Positions 56,487 to 64,000 of a stretch of 64,000 nucleotides of DNA are shown here, one piece after another. The stretch is from Skermanella rosea (GTDB lineage: Bacteria; Pseudomonadota; Alphaproteobacteria; Azospirillales; Azospirillaceae): NCBI RefSeq assembly GCF_016806835.2, contig NZ_CP086111.1, positions 1,747,001 to 1,811,000 on the forward strand. The letters are read 5' to 3'. The position numbers and the translations under genes are program-made. Position 1 is the first letter of the stretch. Each line of letters begins with the position of its first letter. The notes beneath the pieces were generated by a model that made no database searches, had not been told where the DNA came from, and saw nothing but the letters and a program-made list of their open reading frames with translations.

Positions 56487-56972
56487 ATGCCGTCGTTTGA
56501 TATCGTTTCCAAGACTGAGATTGCCGAAGTCGACAACGCCCTTGACGGGGTGACCCGCGAGATCGGCCAGCGCTACGACTTCAAGGGGTCGCACTGCTCG
56601 ATCGAGCGCAAGGAGAACGAGCTGACCGTCCTGGCCGACGACGACCTGAAGCTCAAGCAGATGCACGAGCTGCTGGTCGTCCACTTCACCCGGCGCAAGC
56701 TCGATCCCGGCGCGCTCGACTACGGCAAGCCGGAGAAGGCGGCCGGCAACACGGTGCGCCAGGTGATCACGGTCAAGCAGGGGATCGACAAGGATCTCGC
56801 CAAGCAGATCACCAAGGCGATCAAGGACAGCAAGATGAAGGTCCAGGCCTCGATCCAGGGCGACGAACTGCGCGTCACCGGCAAGAAGATCGACGACCTG
56901 CAATCCGCCATCGCCCTGGTCAAGGGGCTGAAGATCGAGCAGCCCCTGCAATACATCAATTTCCGCGACTGA
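56487..56972 (+). CDS. yajQ: YajQ-family nucleotide-binding protein
   Basis: 161 residues (E. coli 163). MPSFDIVSKTEIAEVDNAL, QRYDFKGSHCSIE and KGLKIEQPLQYINFRD at the C-terminus are hallmark motifs. Two RNP-like ferredoxin folds. In Xanthomonas and Pseudomonas relatives bind cyclic di-GMP; E. coli YajQ binds tRNA and nucleotides. The diguanylate cyclase at 17 kb shows cyclic di-GMP can be made here. Confidence 0.95.
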   Translation: MPSFDIVSKTEIAEVDNALDGVTREIGQRYDFKGSHCSIERKENELTVLADDDLKLKQMHELLVVHFTRRKLDPGALDYGKPEKAAGNTVRQVITVKQGIDKDLAKQITKAIKDSKMKVQASIQGDELRVTGKKIDDLQSAIALVKGLKIEQPLQYINFRD

Positions 56973-56987
56973 GCCGGCTGGGCGGCG

Positions 56988-57776
56988 TCAGGTCGCCAGG
57001 AAGCGGCGGCGGTCGCCCTCCAGCACCAGGCAGGTCAGGTGGCCGCTGGCATAGGCCCCGGTGTCGATGCCGATGCGGTTGCTGCGGATCTCCGGCAGGT
57101 CGGTAATGGTGTGGCCGTGGACCACGATCTTGCCGTGGTCCGCGGTCGAGTTCAGGAAGTCGTCCCGGATCCACATCATGTCGTCTTTGTCCTGGCGGTT
57201 CAGCGGAACCCCCGGACGCACGCCGGCATGGGTGAAGAAGTAGTCGCCGATGGTCAGGCTGGGCCGCAGGTGGTTCAGGAAGCTGACATGGGACGGCGGG
57301 ATCACGCGCCGCATCTCCTGCTGGGCGAAGGAGATCCGCTCCTCGGGCGTCAGGCCCGAGGGGATCTGGATGCCGTAGCTGTGCAGCGTCGCCAGGCCGC
57401 CATACTTGAACCATCCCGGACCCGCGGCCGGGCTGGTCATGAACTCCTGGAAGGCGGCCTCGTGGTTGCCGCGCAGATGCACCGCCCCGAAGGTCGGCGG
57501 CGGATCGCCGATCATCAGGTCGATCACCTGGCGGGAGTGCAGGCCGCGGTCCACGTAGTCGCCGAGGAAGACCAGGTAGTTGACCGGCCCCGGCGAGGCC
57601 CTGGCGTCGTCGGCCACCATGTCAAGCAGGCGCATCAGGAGATCCGCGCGGCCGTGGATGTCGCCGACGGCATAGACGCGGATGCCCTTGGGCACCGTCG
57701 CCGCCACCTGTTCCACATCCTGGCGCTTGCGCAGAAAACTCAACACCACGTTGCTCGATCTTTCCGGTACGCTCAT
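56988..57776 (-). CDS. PPP-family serine/threonine protein phosphatase (metallophosphoesterase)
   Basis: 262 residues from the ATG at 57776, which has GAAGGGGGA upstream; a GTG 18 bases earlier is in frame but would overlap that site. YAVGDIHGRADLL, FLGDYVDRGLHSRQV and LRGNHEAAF are the GDxHG-GDxxDRG-GNHE metal motifs, with THAGVRPGVP and VVHGHTI the later histidines. The family includes PrpA/PphA phosphatases and bis(5'-nucleosyl) tetraphosphatase. Ends 15 bases from yajQ, convergent. Confidence 0.9.
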   Translation of the reverse strand: MSVPERSSNVVLSFLRKRQDVEQVAATVPKGIRVYAVGDIHGRADLLMRLLDMVADDARASPGPVNYLVFLGDYVDRGLHSRQVIDLMIGDPPPTFGAVHLRGNHEAAFQEFMTSPAAGPGWFKYGGLATLHSYGIQIPSGLTPEERISFAQQEMRRVIPPSHVSFLNHLRPSLTIGDYFFTHAGVRPGVPLNRQDKDDMMWIRDDFLNSTADHGKIVVHGHTITDLPEIRSNRIGIDTGAYASGHLTCLVLEGDRRRFLAT

Positions 57777-58001
57777 CAGTCCCCCTTCTGTCACAGAAAT
57801 AAGCGCTTGGGGGTCCGTGTGCGAGGGTTATGAAAGAGTTTTGCCCAGCTTTGTCGAGGGGCTGCGGCGATCCCCCAAAGCGTTACCGATACCGTGGAAA
57901 CCGATCGGGCCGACCGAGAGGAAGGAAAGCTCCGCCTGTTGCTTGTCCGAACCGGTCCAGCAAAGTCCGGGCCACCAGCGCGTATCGAGGAGATTCGAGG
58001 A

Positions 58002-58916
58002 ATGGCGTACTGCTTTACGCCGGAAGAGACCGTGCCCCAGGGAATCCGCCGCATCGCCCTGGAGCAGATCGACAAGGCCGAGGCGGCCCTGACCGGAGGC
58101 AAGGAGCGCCACAAGGCGGTGCACAATGCCCGCAAGGGGTGCAAGAAGGTCCGGGCGCTGCTGCGGCTCGCCCGCGGCGGTCTGGGCAACGCCTACGTCC
58201 GGGAGAACGGCTTCTTCCGCGATGCCCAGCGCCGGCTGTCGGCGGTGCGCGACGCGTCGGTCATGGTCGAGACCCTGGACAAGCTGGTCGGACGCCAGGG
58301 CAGCGACGGCGCCGGCGGGTTCGGGCAGGTCCGGGGCGTCCTGGTGGAGCGGTGCGAGCGGGCCTCGGCCGAGCATCTGGAGCAGGAGCGGACCACCGAG
58401 GAGGTCGCCGGCATGCTGCGCGAGGTGCGCGGGCGGGTCGAGACCTGGACCCTGCGGAACCCCGGCTTCAAGGTGCTGCGGCCCGGCCTGCACAAGGTCT
58501 ACCGCGACGGGGCGAAGCGCCTGGAAGGGCTGGGCGACGCGCCGAGCGCCCATGACTTCCACGACTGGCGCAAGCAGGCGAAGTATCTGTCCTACCACCT
58601 GAGATTGTTGACGCCGGTGTGGCCGGGCACGGTCGGCGCCCTCGCCGGGGAATTCGGCGAACTGGGCAGCCTGCTGGGCGACGAGCACGACCTCGCCGTC
58701 CTGCGCGACATGCTGGAGGCCGACGAGCCGGGCTTCGGCGGGCCGACCCTGGTGCGGCCCCTGGCCGGCCTGATCGACCAGCGGCGGTCCGACCTCCAGG
58801 CGGAGAGCCGAGTCCTCGGCGCCAAGCTCTATCTCGACAAGCCCAAGGTCTTCACGGACCGGATCGAGACCTGGTGGGACATGTGGAAGGAGGAGTCCGG
58901 CCGCCGCGCGGCTTGA
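58002..58916 (+). CDS. CHAD-domain protein
   Basis: 304 residues from the ATG at 58002 with GAGGA upstream. The conserved histidines and basic residues of CHAD are seen in AVHNARKGCKKVRALLRLAR (about 44-63) and DFHDWRKQAKYLSYHLRLLT. LLGDEHDLAVLRDML is the second repeat's motif. CHAD domains are helical and bind inorganic polyphosphate. This is the free-standing type without a CYTH triphosphatase domain. No polyphosphate kinase lies nearby. Confidence 0.9.
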   Translation: MAYCFTPEETVPQGIRRIALEQIDKAEAALTGGKERHKAVHNARKGCKKVRALLRLARGGLGNAYVRENGFFRDAQRRLSAVRDASVMVETLDKLVGRQGSDGAGGFGQVRGVLVERCERASAEHLEQERTTEEVAGMLREVRGRVETWTLRNPGFKVLRPGLHKVYRDGAKRLEGLGDAPSAHDFHDWRKQAKYLSYHLRLLTPVWPGTVGALAGEFGELGSLLGDEHDLAVLRDMLEADEPGFGGPTLVRPLAGLIDQRRSDLQAESRVLGAKLYLDKPKVFTDRIETWWDMWKEESGRRAA

Positions 58917-58920
58917 GGAC

Positions 58921-59688
58921 TCAGTCCCCCGCCGCGATATGCACCTCCACGTCGTGGGCCGCCAGCACGTCGGCCAGCGGGGCGGGGGGCGCGCGGTCGG
59001 TGAACAGGGCCGAGACCTCGCCGATATGGCCCAGCCGCACCATGGCGTTGCGGCCGAACTTGCTGTGGTCCGCGCAGAGGAAGACGGTGCGGGCGTTGCG
59101 GATGATCGCCTGGGCGACCCTGACCTCGCGGTAGTCGAAGTCGAGCAGGGTGCCGTCCAGGTCGATGCCGCTGATCCCGATGATGCCGATATCGACCTTG
59201 AACTGGTTGATGAAGTCGATCGTCGCCTCGCCGATGATGCCGCCGTCGCGGTTGCGCACCAGCCCGCCGGCCACCAGCACGTCCAGGTCGGTGCCGGCCG
59301 CCAGGAAGGCCGCGACGTTCAGGTTGTTGGTGATGACGCTGAGGTTCTTGTGGCCGACCAGTTCCTGGGCGACCGCCTCCGTCGTGGTGCCGATATTGAT
59401 GAACAGCGAGACGCCTTCCGGCACGTGGCGCGATACCAGCCGGCCGATCGCCCGCTTGGCCTCCGACCCCAGGGCCTTGCGCTCCACATAATCCACGTTG
59501 TGGGTGGTGGAGCGGGGAACGGCGCCGCCGTGGTGGCGCTCCAGCAGGCCCTGTTCGCAGAGCTGGTTGATGTCGCGCCGGATGGTCTGGGGAGTCACCT
59601 CGAACTGGCGCGACAGCCCGTCGATCGAGACGAAGCCCTGCCGCGCGGCGAGGTCGAGGATGCGCTGCTGGCGGGTGTCGCTCTTCAC
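58921..59688 (-). CDS. glpR: DeoR-family regulator, GlpR-like
   Basis: 255 residues from the GTG at 59688, with GAGAGG upstream; it overlaps the end of the RutR-like gene by 4 bases. The DeoR helix-turn-helix is FVSIDGLSRQFEVTPQTIRR. The sugar-phosphate domain reads INIGTTTEAVAQELVGHKNL, LVRNRDGGIIGEATIDFI and LCADHSKFGRNAMVRLGHI, very close to E. coli GlpR. GlpR represses glycerol-3-phosphate genes, but none lies in this window, so the targets are elsewhere. Coupling to the RutR-like gene is notable. Confidence 0.85.
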   Translation of the reverse strand: MKSDTRQQRILDLAARQGFVSIDGLSRQFEVTPQTIRRDINQLCEQGLLERHHGGAVPRSTTHNVDYVERKALGSEAKRAIGRLVSRHVPEGVSLFINIGTTTEAVAQELVGHKNLSVITNNLNVAAFLAAGTDLDVLVAGGLVRNRDGGIIGEATIDFINQFKVDIGIIGISGIDLDGTLLDFDYREVRVAQAIIRNARTVFLCADHSKFGRNAMVRLGHIGEVSALFTDRAPPAPLADVLAAHDVEVHIAAGD

Positions 59689-60362
59689 CGGGCCTCTCCC
59701 GCCGAGGGACCGCTGCCGCTGCCGATGCCGCAGCCGCGCAGCACGAACGCGACGACCTCGGCCGTCGCCTCCTCCCACGCCGCGTCGCTCAGGCTCTCCA
59801 CCTCCATCACCGCCCGGATCTGGACCGCGAAGTCGGCGTAGGTCTGGGTCATGCCCCATAGCATGAAGAAGAGATGCCGGGGGTCGAGCGCCGCCATCCG
59901 CCCCTCCGCGATCCAGCCCGCGATGATCCGGGACTTGGCTTCCACCCGCTTCCTCAAGTCGATCTCCAGATAGTCGGTCAGGAACGGCGCGCCGCTCAGC
60001 AGCTCGTTGGCGAACACCTTGGACGCCAGCGGGCGGTGCCGGGAATGGCGCATCTTGGCACGGACATAGCCGGATATCGCCTCCGCCGGGTCGCTTTCCG
60101 GCCGGATCATGTCGGTGGCGTCCAGCCACAGCTCCAGGATGCCGGTCAGCACCGCCTGGTAGAGCTGTTCCTTGGTGCCGAAATAGTAATGCAGGTTGGC
60201 CTTGGGCAGCCCCGCCGCCTGGGCGATCTGCGCCATGGTGGCCCCGGCGAGCCCGGTCTCGGCGAAGACCCGCTCGGCCGCCTCCAGGATGCGCGTCTCG
60301 TTCTCCCGCCGGATGCGCCCGCGCGGAGCGGGAGCGGCGCCGGAAGCAGCCGGATTATTCAT
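59685..60362 (-). CDS. TetR-family regulator, RutR-like (pyrimidine catabolism)
   Basis: 225 residues from the ATG at 60362; an upstream ATG at 60374 would add four. The helix-turn-helix is ATMAQIAQAAGLPKANLHYY with FGTKEQLYQAVLTGILELWL. The C-terminal part (FANELLSGAPFLTDYLEIDL, RHLFFMLWGMTQTYADFAVQ) matches RutR. RutR senses uracil/thymine in E. coli. The gene is divergent from preT-preA across a long palindrome containing a RutR-type box, so it most likely controls pyrimidine degradation. Confidence 0.88.
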   Translation of the reverse strand: MNNPAASGAAPAPRGRIRRENETRILEAAERVFAETGLAGATMAQIAQAAGLPKANLHYYFGTKEQLYQAVLTGILELWLDATDMIRPESDPAEAISGYVRAKMRHSRHRPLASKVFANELLSGAPFLTDYLEIDLRKRVEAKSRIIAGWIAEGRMAALDPRHLFFMLWGMTQTYADFAVQIRAVMEVESLSDAAWEEATAEVVAFVLRGCGIGSGSGPSAGEAR

Positions 60363-60410
60363 CACATCGCCCATTCGAGCATCATTCCGTCCCATAAATG
60401 GCCATTTTTG

Positions 60411-60440
60411 AAACAAGTTGACCAAGCGGTCAATTTGTTT
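60411..60440. promoter_or_regulatory. RutR-type palindromic operator
   Basis: The core TTGACCAAGCGGTCAA (60418-60433) fits the E. coli RutR box TTGACCAnnTGGTCAA at all but two positions. The arms extend it to 30 bases: AAACAAGTTGACC (60411-60423) pairs with GGTCAATTTGTTT (60428-60440) at 12 of 13 positions. It lies between the divergent RutR-like gene and preT, 49 bases from the former. Confidence 0.75.
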
Positions 60441-60569
60441 ATAGCATCCAACCAAAGACGCCGACAAACGGCCCGGCGGACCCGAGCCCAGGAGAGGCCC
60501 AGCGGGACCGGAACCAGGAGAGGCCCGGCGGAAAGCAACGAAGCGACCAACGGAACAGGAGCAGGCGGG

Positions 60570-61937
60570 ATGACGAGCGTGATGGACGTGCCGGCGGACA
60601 TCGCTCCCAGGCGGCTGTCGCCGCGGGAGTACGAGGCCAACTTCGAGGATGCCACGCCGCCGCTGAGCCGCAAGCAGGCGCTGATCGAGGCGGCCCGCTG
60701 CTATTACTGCTACGACGCGCCGTGCATGGAGGCCTGCCCGACCGGCATCGACATCCCCAGCTTCATCGCGAAGATCGCCGGGGACAACGTCAAGGGCTCC
60801 GCCGTGACGATCCTGGAGGAGAACATCATGGGCGGCATGTGCGCCCGGGTGTGCCCGACCGAGATCCTGTGCGAGCAGGCCTGCGTCCGCACCGCGCAGG
60901 AGCACAAGCCGGTCGCGATCGGCGCGCTCCAGCGCTACGCCACGGACTGGCTGTTCGAGCGCGGCATCCAGCCCTTCGAACGGGCGGCGCCGACCGGCCG
61001 CAAGGTCGCCGTGGTCGGCGCCGGCCCGGCCGGCCTGTCCTGCGCGCACCGGCTGGCGATGCACGGCCACGAGGTGACCGTGTTCGAGGCCCGGGAGAAG
61101 CCCGGCGGCCTGAACGAGTACGGCATCGCCGCCTACAAGGTGACCGACGGCTTCGCCGGGCGCGAGGTGGATTTCATCCTGTCGCTGGGCGGCATCACGA
61201 TCGAGCACGGCAAGGCGCTGGGGCGCGACGTCACCCTGGCGGAGCTCCGGGCCGGCTATGGCGCGGTGTTCCTGGGGCTGGGCCACAACGCGGTCAACGC
61301 GCTGCGGATCGAGGGCGAGGAACTGGACGGCGTCGTCAACGCGGTCGATTTCATCGCCGCCCTGCGGCAGGCGCCGGACAAGTCCGCGCTGCCGGTCGGG
61401 CGCCGGATCGTCGTGATCGGCGGCGGCAACACCGCCATCGACGCGGCGACCCAGTCGAAGCGGCTGGGGGCGGAGGATGTCACGATCGTCTATCGCCGCG
61501 GCCCCGACTGCATGTCGGCGACGGGCGCCGAGCAGGAATGGGCGCAGACCAACGGCGTCCGGATCAAGCACTGGGCCCAGCCGCGCCGGGTGATCGGGGC
61601 GGCCGGCCATGTCCGCGAGGTCGAGTTCGAATACACCGTCCTGGACGAGGCCGGACGCCTGGCCGGCACCGGGGAGCTGTTCCGCATCCCGGCCGACATG
61701 GTGTTCAAGGCGATCGGCCAGTGCTTCGTGCCGGCCGCGGCCGGCGACGCCGAGCTGGCCGAGCTTCTGGAGTTCCGGCCCGACGGCCGGTTCGCGGTCA
61801 ACGAGGATCGGCAGACCTCCCTTCCCAACGTGTTCGCCGGCGGCGACTGCGTGCCGGGCATCGACCTGACCGTGTCGGCGGTGCAGGACGGCAAGGTGGC
61901 GGCGGAAGCGATCCACCGCCTGCTGGGCGCGTCGTGA
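60570..61937 (+). CDS. preT: NAD-dependent dihydropyrimidine dehydrogenase subunit PreT
   Basis: 455 residues from the ATG at 60570, with AGGAG upstream; a longer open frame 5' runs antisense to the regulator. CYYCYDAPCMEACPTG and CARVCPTEILCEQAC ligate Fe-S clusters. VAVVGAGPAGLSCAHRLA binds FAD and VVIGGGNTAIDAATQSKRLG binds NAD(P)H. LPNVFAGGDCVPGIDLTVSA is the final FAD motif. It feeds electrons to PreA for uracil/thymine reduction. PreT-PreA form an alpha2beta2-type complex in E. coli. Confidence 0.93.
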   Translation: MTSVMDVPADIAPRRLSPREYEANFEDATPPLSRKQALIEAARCYYCYDAPCMEACPTGIDIPSFIAKIAGDNVKGSAVTILEENIMGGMCARVCPTEILCEQACVRTAQEHKPVAIGALQRYATDWLFERGIQPFERAAPTGRKVAVVGAGPAGLSCAHRLAMHGHEVTVFEAREKPGGLNEYGIAAYKVTDGFAGREVDFILSLGGITIEHGKALGRDVTLAELRAGYGAVFLGLGHNAVNALRIEGEELDGVVNAVDFIAALRQAPDKSALPVGRRIVVIGGGNTAIDAATQSKRLGAEDVTIVYRRGPDCMSATGAEQEWAQTNGVRIKHWAQPRRVIGAAGHVREVEFEYTVLDEAGRLAGTGELFRIPADMVFKAIGQCFVPAAAGDAELAELLEFRPDGRFAVNEDRQTSLPNVFAGGDCVPGIDLTVSAVQDGKVAAEAIHRLLGAS

Positions 61938-61997
61938 CGGCCGGGATCGGAATGGGCGATACCGAATTGGGCGGTATAGGGAAGGGGAGATAGCGTC

Positions 61998-63275
61998 ATG
62001 GCAAGTCTGGTCAGCAACTTCGTCGGCATCCGGTCGCCCAACCCGTTCTGGCTGGCCTCCGCGCCGCCGACGGACAAGGAATACAACGTCGTCCGCGCCT
62101 TCGAGGCGGGCTGGGGCGGCGTGGTGTGGAAGACGCTGGGGGAGGACCCGCCGGTCGTCAACGTGTCGTCGCGCTACGGCGCTTTCAGCTACAACGGCAC
62201 CCGCGTCGCCGGGTTCAACAACATCGAGTTGATCACCGACCGGCCGCTGGAGGTCAACCTTCAGGAGATCAAGTCGGTCAAGCAGCGGTTCCCCGACCGG
62301 GCCATGGTCGTGTCGCTGATGGTCCCCTGCGAGGAGGAGAGCTGGAAGCGCATCCTGCGCCGGGTCGAGGAGACCGGGGCCGATGGCATCGAGCTGAATT
62401 TCGGCTGCCCGCACGGCATGTCGGAGCGGGGCATGGGCTCGGCGGTGGGGCAGGTGCCCGAATATGTCGAGATGGTCACCCGCTGGTGCAAGCAGCACAG
62501 CCGGATGCCGGTGATCGTCAAGCTGACGCCCAACATCACCAACATCCTGGGCCCGGCCCGGGCGGCCAAGCGCGGCGGCGCCGACGCGGTGTCGCTGATC
62601 AACACCATCCAGTCCATCATGTCGGTGGACCTGGACGCGATGGCGCCGACCCCCACGGTGGACGGCAAGGGCACCCACGGCGGCTATTGCGGCCCGGCGG
62701 TCAAGCCGATCGCCATGCGCATGGTGGCCGACATCGCCCGCGACCCGGAATGCCAGGGGATGGCGATCAGCGGCATCGGCGGCGTCTCCACCTGGCGGGA
62801 CGCGGCGGAGTTCATCAGCCTGGGCGCCGCCACGGTCCAGGTCTGCACCGCCGCGATGCACCACGGCTTCCGCATCGTCGAGGAGATGGCCGACGGGCTG
62901 GCCAACTGGATGGACGGCCGGGGCTTCGGGGAGGTGAAGGACTTCACCGGCATGGCGATCCCCAACTATGTCCATTGGGAGGACCTGAACCTCAACTACA
63001 AGATCGTCGCCCACATCGACCAGGACAGCTGCATCAAGTGCGGCTTGTGCCACATCGCCTGCGAGGACACCGCGCACCAGGCGATTGGCGCCCTGCGGAC
63101 GGCGGGCGCCCGGCGCTACGAGGTGATCGAGGAGGAATGCGTCGGCTGTAACCTGTGCATGCATGTCTGCCCGGTCGAGAACTGCATCACCATGGAGCGG
63201 CGCGACGAGGGCAAGCCCTTCCTTACCTGGAAGGACCATCCCAACAACCCGATGCGGCGGGAGGCGGCGGAGTAG
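61998..63275 (+). CDS. preA: NAD-dependent dihydropyrimidine dehydrogenase subunit PreA
   Basis: 425 residues (E. coli 411). FVGIRSPNPFWLASAPPTD opens the dihydroorotate-dehydrogenase-like FMN barrel. LNFGCPHGMSERGMGSAVGQ includes the catalytic-loop Cys region, and AISGIGGVSTWRDAAEFI binds FMN phosphate. Two 4Fe-4S motifs end the protein: CIKCGLCHIAC and CVGCNLCMHVCP. Reduces uracil and thymine to the 5,6-dihydro forms, the first step of reductive pyrimidine breakdown. The hydantoinase and beta-ureidopropionase genes are not in the window. Confidence 0.94.
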   Translation: MASLVSNFVGIRSPNPFWLASAPPTDKEYNVVRAFEAGWGGVVWKTLGEDPPVVNVSSRYGAFSYNGTRVAGFNNIELITDRPLEVNLQEIKSVKQRFPDRAMVVSLMVPCEEESWKRILRRVEETGADGIELNFGCPHGMSERGMGSAVGQVPEYVEMVTRWCKQHSRMPVIVKLTPNITNILGPARAAKRGGADAVSLINTIQSIMSVDLDAMAPTPTVDGKGTHGGYCGPAVKPIAMRMVADIARDPECQGMAISGIGGVSTWRDAAEFISLGAATVQVCTAAMHHGFRIVEEMADGLANWMDGRGFGEVKDFTGMAIPNYVHWEDLNLNYKIVAHIDQDSCIKCGLCHIACEDTAHQAIGALRTAGARRYEVIEEECVGCNLCMHVCPVENCITMERRDEGKPFLTWKDHPNNPMRREAAE

Positions 63276-63702
63276 GGAGCGGGGCGGGCGGCGGGGCGGA
63301 GGGTGCCGGGGCGACGGTGACCCTCCGATGAGTACGCCGCAGGGGTCAATGCAGGTCATCATCGGTCATGTCATGTCGGGATGACGTAGGCGCGGTAGAG
63401 CGAAGCGGCGGGATTCGCGCGTGGATGGACGGATCAAGTCCACGGCTGTCCGGCACGGTTCTTGCCGGTCAACCATTGAGAACATGTCCAGCGACTGTTT
63501 TCTCCTTCGTTTCGTCATCCGCGGGCTTGACCCGCGGATCGCAAGGCACGGAGGCATCGATGCTTCCCGCGGACGATGGCCGGATCAAGTCCGGCCATGA
63601 CGGGAGAGGGGTGATCACCGTGCCGGAGAGGGGCCGAGGGCGCCGGGGCGACGGTGACGCCCCCCGGGGAAGGCCGCGAATGTCAGCATTCGTCATCATG
63701 GC
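63276..63702. other. Repeat-containing intergenic region
   Basis: 427 bases after preA with no gene I can support. It contains the palindromic repeats at 63517-63598 and a related weaker one around 63420-63445 (GTGGA...TCCAC). Open frames here are shadows of the palindromes. Confidence 0.55.
63517..63598. repeat. Alphaproteobacterial-type intergenic palindromes
   Basis: Two perfect 9-bp hairpins: ATCCGCGGG/CCCGCGGAT (63517-63539) and ATGGCCGGA/TCCGGCCAT (63576-63598), each with the CTTGA or TCAAG loop common in dispersed repeats of alphaproteobacteria. The loops are reverse complements, so the two hairpins are related copies in opposite orientation. They may also serve as terminator for preTA. 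Confidence 0.65.
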
Positions 63703-64000
63703 TCATCCCGCCGCGGCGGGAAGTGCGGGCCATTGGCTGCGCGGGAGCAGCCGGCCTTTCCGGTCGAAGTAGCGCAGGGCCTGGCTGGTTTGGGAGAGCC
63801 GGCAGGCGATCTCGGGGAGGTGGTCCTCCAGGTAGGCCATGCAGCGCAGCATCCGGCGTGCCGTGGCGACGGCGGACTCGCTGTCCTCGTGGTTGTAGTC
63901 GATTTCCTCGGGCGGCGGGGCCGGTTCGGGTTCCGGCTCCGGTGGCGGTTCGGGCGGTGCCGCGGGAGCATCGTCGTCGGCGTCGAAAACGGCGAAGGGA
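63703..64000 (-). CDS. C-terminal fragment of an unknown protein (runs off the right edge)
   Basis: A minus-strand frame is open from the window edge to a TGA at 63705-63703, 98 codons with no start inside. The visible product has an acidic stretch (FAVFDADDDAP), a Pro-Glu repeat (PEPPPEPEPEPAPPP), then a helical tail (ATARRMLRCMAYLEDHLPEI, ALRYFDRKGRLLPRSQWPAL). Codon use is that of a real gene. No family recognised. Confidence 0.7.
   Translation of the reverse strand, partial: PFAVFDADDDAPAAPPEPPPEPEPEPAPPPEEIDYNHEDSESAVATARRMLRCMAYLEDHLPEIACRLSQTSQALRYFDRKGRLLPRSQWPALPAAAG

Noticed and set aside
59685..63362. A 1225-codon minus-strand frame through preA and preT
   Set aside because: Only its last 225 codons are the real TetR gene; the rest is antisense to the two dehydrogenase subunits and is low-complexity.

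Overview
This window looks like chromosomal DNA of a GC-rich alphaproteobacterium, most likely of the Rhodospirillales (Azospirillum/Skermanella-like). This is inferred from very GC-rich third codon positions, a RutR-type regulator beside preT/preA, a urtABCDE urea importer, a cheY-cheZ pair, and EcfG-type (GGAAC-N16/17-GTT) promoters, which are an alphaproteobacterial hallmark. No tRNA, rRNA, CRISPR array or intact insertion sequence was recognised.

Layout. 0-2.3 kb: a truncated gene at the left edge, an atypical SDR, a TPR protein and a nested palindromic repeat. 2.3-7.3 kb: a surface-sugar or secondary-metabolite cluster with two CDP-paratose-epimerase-like SDRs, a glycosyltransferase and a radical SAM enzyme. 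7.2-12 kb: a frameshifted pseudogene, zapE and a large bifunctional penicillin-binding protein. 12.4-16.9 kb: a divergent LysR/Old-Yellow-Enzyme pair with a palindromic operator, a sulfotransferase, a thioesterase and a pentapeptide-repeat protein. 17-25.4 kb: a diguanylate cyclase, uvrD/pcrA, prmA, an aminopeptidase P and unknown genes. 25.7-28.2 kb: a chemotaxis output module, cheY plus two tandem CheZ-like phosphatases whose tails end in FliM-like CheY-binding motifs. 28.2-29.3 kb: an Rpn-family nuclease gene. 29.3-35.0 kb: the urea transporter operon on the minus strand. 35.3-37.8 kb: a CBS-domain gene divergent from a three-gene operon (ExbB/MotA-like channel, membrane-anchored DUF2135-like protein, small membrane protein), each side with its own EcfG-type promoter. 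37.9-39.4 kb: a histidine kinase with a degenerate receiver. 39.6-45.2 kb: a complete dipeptide ABC transporter dppABCDF. 45.4-46.3 kb: a serine-hydrolase pseudogene that lost its catalytic SxxK.

46.3-55.2 kb is accessory DNA. An AT-rich stretch leads into a Gly/Asn-rich repeat protein and then a 2287-residue secreted RHS polymorphic toxin (signal peptide, SpvB, FG-GAP repeats, RHS core, Hint autoprotease, NucA/NucB-like DNase). A Zn-ribbon-like protein overlaps its stop codon and is a candidate immunity protein. 55.3-58.9 kb returns to core genes: HAD hydrolase, yajQ, a PPP-family phosphatase and a CHAD protein. 58.9-63.3 kb holds glpR, a RutR-like regulator with a 30-bp palindromic operator, and preT-preA for reductive pyrimidine breakdown. 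The right edge has an intergenic repeat cluster and the C-terminal end of a gene that continues out of the window.

The strongest candidates for undescribed biology are the stress-promoter-linked ExbB/DUF2135 operon, the FliM-mimic tails on the tandem CheZ proteins, and the Hint-NucA/B RHS toxin with its overlapping partner.
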